From contig CAIYLW010000023.1 of NCBI GenBank assembly GCA_903927185.1, positions 1-64,000 on the forward strand: DNA of 64,000 nucleotides, given 5' to 3'. Below are positions 1 through 6,658 of this stretch, in pieces (within the stretch, counting starts at the first letter, position 1; each line of letters begins with the position of its first letter). Made by a program: the position numbers and the translations under genes. Source of the DNA: an uncultured Bacteroidota bacterium (lineage in GTDB: Bacteria > Bacteroidota > Bacteroidia > Chitinophagales > Chitinophagaceae). The notes under the pieces are model-generated. The model was not told where the DNA came from and did no database searches. It saw only the letters and a list, made by a program, of their open reading frames with translations.

Positions 1-101
1 CAAACACCACGGCGCTGAGGACATGCATCCAAAGCTCTTGATTTACTTTTAGCCCTGATTATTTCGCGACCTTTTCTAACTAATTGCTGTATTGTAGGCA
101 T
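1..101 (-). CDS. rpsL: 30S ribosomal protein S12, N-terminal part (runs off window start)
   Basis: Reading the minus strand from the ATG at 101 gives [20 protein letters not shown] followed by [13 protein letters not shown]. This is the start of ribosomal protein S12; the QLVRK opening and the ACPQ(K/R)RGV motif are diagnostic. S12 sits at the decoding centre of the small ribosomal subunit. Only 33 codons are in the window and the rest lies beyond base 1. In bacteria rpsL usually heads the str operon (rpsL-rpsG-fusA), so this is probably the first gene of that operon. A good promoter lies just upstream. The short stretch is absent from the ORF track because it is truncated. Confidence 0.95.
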   Translation of the reverse strand, partial: MPTIQQLVRKGREIIRAKSKSRALDACPQRRGV

Positions 102-424
102 TCTAATCCGTTTAAAATTTCGGACGGCAAAGGTAATGGCTAGATGTGAAAAACCAAAATGTTTTCAGAAGTTTTCCCCCAGTATTTCAAAAAAAAATCA
201 AAATAGACCCAATTCTGCCTGAAAATCGGGGATAAATAGTTCCGCCAAGTCGGCAAATTTCTGAAGAAATCCGGATCTAACCAATTAAATCCGATCAACC
301 GCTAAAACACCTCAGACTCATTTATCTGAAACACCCAACTTATAAATTGTTTTAGCCCAATCTCATTTCAGGGCTTGTGAAAAGAATTTTCAGCATTTTA
401 TTTTGATGTCTTAATTCTACTCAT
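102..424. other. Intergenic region between divergent rpsL and the T9SS protein gene
   Basis: The 323-base gap holds the rpsL promoter at its left end. I see no ORF, RNA gene or strong hairpin in the remainder, and no clear -7 box for the plus-strand gene at 425. Confidence 0.6.
128..158 (-). promoter_or_regulatory. Bacteroidota-type promoter for rpsL
   Basis: On the minus strand a TTTG (complement of 155-158) is followed after exactly 19 bases by TACCTTTG (complement of 128-135). This matches the known Bacteroidota primary-sigma consensus TTTG-N(17-23)-TAnnTTTG. Transcription would start near 120-124, about 20 bases before the rpsL ATG. Confidence 0.7.
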
Positions 425-3022
425 ATGTTACGCAAAATCCTAATTAGCCTTGCTACCCTTCTCTTCATTTTACAAGTAACAGCTCAAGGCACCAGTTTAA
501 AACCAGGCGATATAGCCATAATCGCCTTTCAATCTGATAATAATGATCAGTTTGCATTTCTATGTTTAGTGGACCTTGCTCCAAATACTCAAATTCAATT
601 TTCTGAGAAGGGCTGGAACGGATCACTGGATACAGCTGCTTTTGTAACCACTACCGAAGGGGTACATACTTGGACCGCCCCAAGTATCGGTATTACAAAA
701 GGAACCGCAATTACTATCAGTTTCAATAATCTTGGTAAAAGTCCAATAGCCAATTACGGAACTGTTCAATCCAGCGCAGCAGCAAAACTATCAACAACAG
801 GTGACGAGTTAGTAGCATTTCAAGGGTCTGCATCATCGCCAAATTTCATATACGCATTTGGTTCAAGAGCCTGGATCAATGTTGGTATACCCAATTCTAA
901 TCAATCATGGCTTCCATTTCCACTAGTAAATGGAATAACCGCAAGGGATTTCAAAACCCAATATCATGACCAATATTTTAAATTGACTAATTATTCAGGT
1001 TCCAGAGATTCCATTCTTGCGGCAATAGGGAATATCAATAATTGGACGAGAAGCAATACTCGTTTTTCCAGCTTGCCGAATTGGAATATTCAAATATTGG
1101 AAGATTACTATTTAAAACCTCAAGACGATCCCACAAAATTGAGCAGTTGGGGAAATATTTTAGATGGAAGTGGAACCATGCCCATTTCATTCACAGCAAA
1201 TGGAACCGTATTTCACTTGGCAAACCAAACAGGAAATATAGCATTAACAGATAACTGGGTTTTAGATATGCTGATGATTCATGAGAATCTTTCCTTGTCA
1301 CTAAATGGATATCAATTAAGCATCTCTAGTCTTATGGATTCCAGTAAAGGATTTATTAAGGGATCCGATATATCAAGTTTAATCATCAGGGGCAAATCAG
1401 GCCCTCTCCGATTTGATAGTAGCTATGCAATTTTAAATAATCTAAGCCTTTTAAATGGGGCGTCTACCAGCATGAATAATAAACTCAATATTGTTAGTAA
1501 CAAAAATATCGGAACTGTTAACCTAAGTGATAGTTCCTTTTTAAATACTAATGGATTTTTAATTTTAAACGCTTCAGAAAAAGGCTCCTCTATTCTTACA
1601 AACTTGGGAAAAGAGGCTGTAATAATGGGGCCAGTGGAAGTGCAAAAATATATCCCCGCAGGAAAAAGAAATTTTAGGTTTATGGGACATCCCTTTGCAA
1701 AGGCAATACCTTTAAGTCAATTGACTTCAGATATAGACATTACTGGCAAGGATGGCTCTTCTAATGGCTTTACCAATACCTATACTAATAATCCATCGGC
1801 CTTCTGGTTCGATACAAATTTGAGTGATGGAACTTTAAGTGAACAAGGATGGACTGCTTTTACAAATACGGATGGGATTGGGAACAATGCATGGCTTCCT
1901 AAACAGGGAATACGAATCAACGTAAGAGGCAGTAAGGGAGAGGGTTTGAATGGTTTACCTTATACCCCGTCTCCTGTTATTTTACATTTAAAAGACAGTT
2001 TAAATACTGGTGATCAAACTGCTACTTTAACTAAGAATACGCTAAACGCAGGATATAATTTTATAGGGAATCCTTTTGCCTCAGCAATAGATATGAGTAA
2101 ATTACAAATTGGAAAAAATATAGTTCCTAACTATTATTTATGGGATCCTTATATGGGCAATAAAGGAGGGTATACTTGTTATCCATTTTCAAATAGCATT
2201 TACTTACCAAGTTTTGCAGCATTTTTTGCTCAAACAATTGATTCGAGCAAGGAAAATCAAATACTATTTCCAGAAACATGCAAAGTTTCTAATAGCAATC
2301 TTATTCGGGTGCTTGGAGTTGAAGAAAAAACAAATAATCAATTAGAATTGATTGTCGAATCCGATAGTATTATATGGGACAGAGCACTTTTTATATTTAA
2401 AATAAATGCATCAGATAGTCTGGATTTTTTTGATGCAAAAAAATTATTGAACCCGGATTTTAGTTTATTCAGTTGGAGTGCTGAAAAAGAAAAATTATGT
2501 ATTGATACCAGATCAAGTTTACATAGTACCATTATTCCCTTAGGACTCAAATCTGATATTCAAAACACTTTTCAGTTGAAAGTCAAGCAGTTTCCTGATA
2601 TAAATGTTTATGATTTTTATTTAATTGACAAATTAGTGAATCGTAAACTTGCGTTGAAATCGGGTTTCAATTATTCATTTGAAGTTGACAGTTTAAAATT
2701 ACCAACAGATAGCAGTCGATTTGAAATTCAAATGATAGCTAAAAATATCCCAATCAATTCTATCGAATTTCCAAAATTAAATTGTCAGGTATTTCCAAAT
2801 CCAACTGAGAATCTATTATCACTAATTATCCAATCATCGAAATTATTACCTGTATATATTTCAATAAGTAATACATTAGGGCAACAATTTTTAAATACAA
2901 AGTTAGCACCAGCTCAACAAATTAATTATTCGATTTTACTAAATAAAATGGATGCAGGAGTTTACGTTTTAACTATCACCAACAGAGAAGAAACCATTGT
3001 TCAAAAAATTATTAAATATTAA
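425..3022 (+). CDS. Secreted cell-surface protein with T9SS type A sorting domain
   Basis: The 865-residue protein starts with a signal peptide (about residues 1-20, ending LQVTAQ). Residues 22-240 form a domain of the GDIAIIAFQSDNNDQFAFLCL type, common in large exported Bacteroidota proteins. The middle (about 270-640) is rich in Asn and Ser and includes a segment around VQKYIPAGKRNFRF that is typical of beta-rich surface proteins. The last 80 residues (FPNPTENLLSLII... to VQKIIKY) are a classic T9SS C-terminal sorting domain, directing export across the outer membrane and surface anchoring or release. No catalytic motif is visible, so adhesion or structure is only an inference. The small PID-CTERM-like gene follows after 11 bases and is probably co-transcribed. 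Confidence 0.85.
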   Translation: MLRKILISLATLLFILQVTAQGTSLKPGDIAIIAFQSDNNDQFAFLCLVDLAPNTQIQFSEKGWNGSLDTAAFVTTTEGVHTWTAPSIGITKGTAITISFNNLGKSPIANYGTVQSSAAAKLSTTGDELVAFQGSASSPNFIYAFGSRAWINVGIPNSNQSWLPFPLVNGITARDFKTQYHDQYFKLTNYSGSRDSILAAIGNINNWTRSNTRFSSLPNWNIQILEDYYLKPQDDPTKLSSWGNILDGSGTMPISFTANGTVFHLANQTGNIALTDNWVLDMLMIHENLSLSLNGYQLSISSLMDSSKGFIKGSDISSLIIRGKSGPLRFDSSYAILNNLSLLNGASTSMNNKLNIVSNKNIGTVNLSDSSFLNTNGFLILNASEKGSSILTNLGKEAVIMGPVEVQKYIPAGKRNFRFMGHPFAKAIPLSQLTSDIDITGKDGSSNGFTNTYTNNPSAFWFDTNLSDGTLSEQGWTAFTNTDGIGNNAWLPKQGIRINVRGSKGEGLNGLPYTPSPVILHLKDSLNTGDQTATLTKNTLNAGYNFIGNPFASAIDMSKLQIGKNIVPNYYLWDPYMGNKGGYTCYPFSNSIYLPSFAAFFAQTIDSSKENQILFPETCKVSNSNLIRVLGVEEKTNNQLELIVESDSIIWDRALFIFKINASDSLDFFDAKKLLNPDFSLFSWSAEKEKLCIDTRSSLHSTIIPLGLKSDIQNTFQLKVKQFPDINVYDFYLIDKLVNRKLALKSGFNYSFEVDSLKLPTDSSRFEIQMIAKNIPINSIEFPKLNCQVFPNPTENLLSLIIQSSKLLPVYISISNTLGQQFLNTKLAPAQQINYSILLNKMDAGVYVLTITNREETIVQKIIKY

Positions 3023-3033
3023 AAAGATGATTT

Positions 3034-3246
3034 ATGAAAATGCTATTCATCTTTAGTATCATACTTTTTTGCTTACTATTTATTTGCTACCAACCCCTCT
3101 TAGCTCAGCCACCCAGTTTTGATAATGACACGGCTGATGTGCCAATAGATGGGGGTTTGAGTATATTATTAGCAATAGGTATTGGATATGGGATAAAGAA
3201 AAATCTTAAACAAGAGGATACTTCAAAAAAAAATAGCCTGCATTAG
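3034..3246 (+). CDS. Small PID-CTERM-like sorting-signal protein
   Basis: The 70-residue protein has a signal peptide or first membrane segment (residues 1-24, ending PLLAQPP), a short acidic linker (DNDTADV), then PIDGGLSILLAIGIGYGIKK and a charged tail. The PxDGG motif, hydrophobic helix and basic end match the short Bacteroidota PID-CTERM family, thought to be processed by an exosortase-like enzyme. No such enzyme is in this window. The mature function is unknown. The ATG at 3034 was chosen, though the Met at 3040 would also work. The stop codon lies inside the left arm of the following terminator hairpin. Confidence 0.75.
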   Translation: MKMLFIFSIILFCLLFICYQPLLAQPPSFDNDTADVPIDGGLSILLAIGIGYGIKKNLKQEDTSKKNSLH

Positions 3247-3275
3247 TTGTCTAATGCAGGCTTGAATATTTTTTT
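3236..3275. terminator. Bidirectional terminator between PID-CTERM-like gene and ilvE
   Basis: GCCTGCATTAG (3236-3246) pairs perfectly with CTAATGCAGGC (3251-3261) around a TTGT loop. A T-rich run (ATATTTTTTT) follows on the plus strand and TATTTTTTTTT on the minus strand. It can end both the plus-strand transcript and the convergent ilvE transcript. The left arm overlaps the stop codon of the upstream gene. Confidence 0.85.
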
Positions 3276-3280
3276 AATGT

Positions 3281-4345
3281 TTATACCTGATACATCCAAC
3301 CAAATTCATCAGCTACTTTACAAGATTTAATATTATCCATATCTTGTTTGATAGCTGGCGCTATTGTCCAGGTAGTTGTATCGAATTGCATAATATTATC
3401 TTTATATTTCAACTCCTTGATGGGTGCTATTGTGGCTGCGGTGCCAGTACCAAAAACTTCCTGAACTTTACCTGCTTTATATTCTGCCACTAATTCATCA
3501 ATGCTAATTTTACGTTCCTCCACTTTAAATCCTCTTTTCTTCAAAAGTGTTAAGACACTATCTCTGGTAACTCCTTTTAAAATAGTTCCTTCTTCAAGTG
3601 AAGGGGTAACGGCAACACCATTAATGATAAAAACAACATTCATCATCCCTACTTCTTGCAACCATTTATGTTCAAAAGCATCAGTCCATAAAACTTGGTC
3701 ATAACCCATTTTATTAGCCAACCTTGCTGCAATTAAACTACCACCGTAGTTACCGGCATTCTTCGAAAAGCCAACACCCCCTGGGGCAGCTCTAGTGAAA
3801 TTTTCTTCCACCAAAATTTTCATAGGTGCCGCAAAATAGGGTCCTGAAGGGCTTAATATGATCATGAATTTATAAGTATCAGAGGGACGAACACCTAAAA
3901 AGGCATCGGTTGAAAACATAAAAGGTCTGATATATAATGAATGTTCCTTTTTATTGGGAATCCAATCCTTATCAATTTCAATTAATTGTCTCATTCCATC
4001 AATAAACAATTCTTCAGGAACTGTTGGCATGCACATCCGCTCAGCTGAAGTATTAAAGCGAATTAAATTATCATAAGGGCGAAATATATACGCATCCCCT
4101 TCTTCCGACTTATATGCCTTTATTCCTTCAAAAATAGATTGACCGTAATGTAAAACAGATAAGGCAGGATCGAAAGATAAAGCCTGATAAGGTCTGATAA
4201 TAACATTTGTCCATTCTCCATTGATATAATCTGCTTCTAGCATATGATCAGTGAAAAATCTTCCAAAAGGCAGATTTTCAAGGCTCATTTCCAATAACTT
4301 ACTTTCAGCTATTTTCTCAATCTTTATATCTACTGCTTCAACCAT
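3281..4345 (-). CDS. ilvE: Branched-chain amino acid aminotransferase
   Basis: This PLP-dependent class IV aminotransferase carries out the last step of valine, leucine and isoleucine synthesis and the first step of their breakdown, using 2-oxoglutarate/glutamate. The sequence shows YGQSIFEGIKAYK, YIRPFMF, and the Lys of GFSKNAGNYGGSL that would bind PLP, followed by LWTDAFEHKWLQEVGMMNVVFI and GTGTAATIAPI. It has 354 residues from the chosen start. The ORF track begins 12 codons earlier; I prefer the ATG at 4345 (MVEAVDIKIEKI), because the earlier extension (MFFSFICIKYKT) is not family-like. It is transcribed alone and divergently from the gene at 4414. Confidence 0.93.
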   Translation of the reverse strand: MVEAVDIKIEKIAESKLLEMSLENLPFGRFFTDHMLEADYINGEWTNVIIRPYQALSFDPALSVLHYGQSIFEGIKAYKSEEGDAYIFRPYDNLIRFNTSAERMCMPTVPEELFIDGMRQLIEIDKDWIPNKKEHSLYIRPFMFSTDAFLGVRPSDTYKFMIILSPSGPYFAAPMKILVEENFTRAAPGGVGFSKNAGNYGGSLIAARLANKMGYDQVLWTDAFEHKWLQEVGMMNVVFIINGVAVTPSLEEGTILKGVTRDSVLTLLKKRGFKVEERKISIDELVAEYKAGKVQEVFGTGTAATIAPIKELKYKDNIMQFDTTTWTIAPAIKQDMDNIKSCKVADEFGWMYQV

Positions 4346-4413
4346 AGTTTTATATTTGATGCAAATAAACGAAAAAAACAAAAGCTAACAAACGTTATCT
4401 TTACAAACTGCTC

Positions 4414-5043
4414 ATGAGTACAAAAAAAATACAGCTCCCAGATTTTGTTATTGCCAATTTATACACAAATCAATTGGTATTGGGTACTGATGTGCAGGCG
4501 CAAAAAAATGAAATTGTGGCTATTTCTGAAACTGATTCAAAAACGGAGGCAATCATTACTGGTTCTTTTCCAGAAAAAATAGTTCCCACACCTATAGAAA
4601 TTGCAAAACCAAAAACAAAAGAACCAGTTCTCTCAGATATCGATAAACAATGGTATTTAGGAGATAATGGAAAAAATATTATTGTATTGATTAAAGAAAA
4701 AGGGGTAACCTATATCAACGATAAACATCTCCAATTTCTATCCAATATTTTAAACGCCTGTAAGTTAAATCTAGGTGATATAGCTTTAGTTAATCATTCA
4801 AATTATCCATTAAGCTATACAGAACTAAAAGAAAGATTGAAGCCAAAATTCATTTTAGTTTTCGACTTAGAAACGAAAGAAATAAATCTTCCATTTACTA
4901 TACCAAATTTTCAAGTTCAGTCGCACGACAACTGCAAATTTCTATTTTCTTCATCTCTTACAAAAATGGATGGTGAATCTCAAGAATCTAAAATTGAAAA
5001 ATCGAAACTCTGGGCTAGCTTAAAAAATATATTTCAATTGTAG
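4414..5043 (+). CDS. Conserved hypothetical protein, possibly HolD (pol III psi)-like
   Basis: The 209-residue soluble protein has no signal peptide. Residues 1-75 are low-complexity and probably flexible (many Lys, Pro and Glu). The C-terminal 130 residues look folded: NIIVLIKEKGVTYINDKHLQ, an FLSNILNACKL helix, LKPKFILVFDLE, and an ending LFSSSLTKMDGESQES...KLWASLKNIF. The order of strand, Leu-rich helix, (V/L)VFxLE strand and a final sSL...K..LW..LK segment recalls the psi subunit of DNA polymerase III (HolD). The next gene is a GNAT acetyltransferase, as in the E. coli holD-rimI pair. This is a remote, pattern-level resemblance only; hypothetical is the safe label. Confidence 0.6.
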   Translation: MSTKKIQLPDFVIANLYTNQLVLGTDVQAQKNEIVAISETDSKTEAIITGSFPEKIVPTPIEIAKPKTKEPVLSDIDKQWYLGDNGKNIIVLIKEKGVTYINDKHLQFLSNILNACKLNLGDIALVNHSNYPLSYTELKERLKPKFILVFDLETKEINLPFTIPNFQVQSHDNCKFLFSSSLTKMDGESQESKIEKSKLWASLKNIFQL

Positions 5044-5060
5044 GATTAAAATAATGTTTG

Positions 5061-5606
5061 ATGCAGGAACAGATATTCATTGAAAGTCCTAGGCTCTTTA
5101 TTAGAAGTTGGAAAGCATCCGACATTATCGACTATATAAAAATGAATCAAGACCCAATGGTCATGAAATATTTTCCTAAAACTCTTTCTACTCAAGAAAC
5201 GCTAAATCACTTCCATAAAATTCAAGCGCATTTTATAGAGTTCAACTATGGATTGTTTGCTTTAGAACTAAAGGAAGAAAATCGTTTTGTTGGATTTACA
5301 GGTTTATCTCATCCCCAATTCAATTCATTTTTTACACCATGTGTTGAAATTGGCTGGAGAATCGATTCTGCTCATTGGCAAAAAGGAATCGCAACTGAAG
5401 CTGCAAATGCTTGTTTAGATTTTGGATTTAAAAATTTGAATTTAGAAAAAATAGTTTCCTATACTTTTATTCATAATCTCGCTTCTGAAAAAGTAATGCA
5501 AAAAATAAGTATGAAAAAATTAACTGAGTTTGATCATCCTAATTTGGAAACTAACCATTACTTATGCAAACATGTATTATATGAAATTAACCGGACAAAT
5601 AAATAA
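5061..5606 (+). CDS. GNAT family N-acetyltransferase (RimJ/RimL type)
   Basis: The 181-residue protein matches acetyl-CoA-dependent N-acetyltransferases of the RimJ/RimL or ribosomal-protein-alanine type. It opens with ESPRLFIRSWKASD, then has NRFVGFTGL, VEIGWRIDSAHWQKGIATEAANACLDFGF (acetyl-CoA binding motif A, in the variant QKGIATEA) and HNLASEKVMQKISM. The substrate cannot be read from sequence. The ORF track begins at a TTG; the ATG at 5061 (MQEQIFIESP) is the better start. It lies 17 bases after the preceding gene and 3 bases before rdgB, so it belongs to one run of co-oriented genes. Confidence 0.88.
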   Translation: MQEQIFIESPRLFIRSWKASDIIDYIKMNQDPMVMKYFPKTLSTQETLNHFHKIQAHFIEFNYGLFALELKEENRFVGFTGLSHPQFNSFFTPCVEIGWRIDSAHWQKGIATEAANACLDFGFKNLNLEKIVSYTFIHNLASEKVMQKISMKKLTEFDHPNLETNHYLCKHVLYEINRTNK

Positions 5607-5609
5607 GTA

Positions 5610-6200
5610 ATGGATAATATAGACCTTGTATTTGCAACCAACAATCAAAATAAAATAATTGAAATTCGTTCGATTTTAAAAAAGCCTTTTAGTATCATAA
5701 CTTTAAAGGACGCAGGTATTGACATAGATATCCCAGAACCGCATGACACTCTGGAGGCAAATGCTTCCGAAAAATCATTCACAATTCACCAACTTACAAA
5801 CAAGAACTGTTTTAGTGAAGACACCGGGTTAGAAGTATTTTCTATTAATAGTGAACCGGGTGTAAAAAGTGCACGTTATGCCGGCGAGGGTAGAAACTTT
5901 CAGGATAATATCAATTTACTTTTAAAAAACTTAGAAGGCAAATCAGATCGCTCTGCACAATTTAGAACTGTGGTATCATTAATTTGGGAAAACAAGGAAT
6001 ACTTATTCACTGGAATTTGTTTAGGAACAATCATTGAAAAACAAAAAGGTGAAGCAGGTTTTGGATATGACCCTGTATTTGTGCCTGAAGGTTCTCACAA
6101 TACATTTGCTGAAATGAGTATTGAAGAGAAAAACAAATTCAGTCATCGCAAAAAAGCAGTTACACAACTTATAGAATTTTTAAAAATGAAAGTATCATGA
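5610..6200 (+). CDS. rdgB: Non-canonical purine NTP pyrophosphatase, RdgB/HAM1 family
   Basis: This enzyme hydrolyses ITP, dITP and XTP to monophosphates and so keeps deaminated purines out of nucleic acids. All family signatures are present in 196 residues: FATNNQNKIIEI at the N-terminus, EANASEKS, the metal-binding SEDTGLEV, RSAQFRTVVSL, GFGYDPVFVPEG and the near-terminal SHRKKAV. The length is typical. The stop codon overlaps the next ATG (ATGA), so translation is probably coupled to the thioesterase gene. Confidence 0.95.
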   Translation: MDNIDLVFATNNQNKIIEIRSILKKPFSIITLKDAGIDIDIPEPHDTLEANASEKSFTIHQLTNKNCFSEDTGLEVFSINSEPGVKSARYAGEGRNFQDNINLLLKNLEGKSDRSAQFRTVVSLIWENKEYLFTGICLGTIIEKQKGEAGFGYDPVFVPEGSHNTFAEMSIEEKNKFSHRKKAVTQLIEFLKMKVS

Positions 6201-6634
6201 ACAGGATAAAATTAAATATGCCCAAGAGCTATACATTTTTTACTGAACTAACTATTCGTTTCACAGATTTAAACTATGCAGGCCATGTAGGAAACGACCA
6301 TTTTCTAACTTTGATTCAAGAAGCCCGTCAACAATATTTAAAACATTTTGATTACGAAGAATTAAATTTTGAAGGCTATGGTTTAATTATGGCAGATTCA
6401 GCAATTGAATACAAACACGAATTAAACTATGGTGATGTTCTAAGAATTTCTGTGAAGGCTGTTGATTTTGATAAATTAGGATTTGATATTCTTTACTTAC
6501 TAGAAATTATCAATCATGGAGATATTATAACGGCTGGAAAAGCTAAAACTGGTATGATCTGTTACGATTATTCTGCAAAAAAGAAAATGAGTATTCCTGA
6601 GATTGCGATTAAAAAATTAATGGCAGACCAATAG
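6197..6634 (+). CDS. Acyl-CoA thioesterase, 4HBT (hotdog) family
   Basis: The 145-residue single hotdog domain has RFTDLNYAGHVGNDHFLTLIQEARQQYL near its start, the 4HBT active-site region in which an acidic residue follows the first strand (here FTDLNYAGHVGN). It continues with DSAIEYKHELNYGDVLRISV and ends with a MICYD segment. Members hydrolyse fatty acyl-CoA or 4-hydroxybenzoyl-CoA thioesters; the actual substrate is unknown. It overlaps rdgB by 4 bases. An internal Met (residue 8, MPKSYTFF) is an alternative start that would remove the overlap. Confidence 0.85.
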   Translation: MNRIKLNMPKSYTFFTELTIRFTDLNYAGHVGNDHFLTLIQEARQQYLKHFDYEELNFEGYGLIMADSAIEYKHELNYGDVLRISVKAVDFDKLGFDILYLLEIINHGDIITAGKAKTGMICYDYSAKKKMSIPEIAIKKLMADQ

Positions 6635-6658
6635 TTTTCAAAGAAAATAAAACTAACT

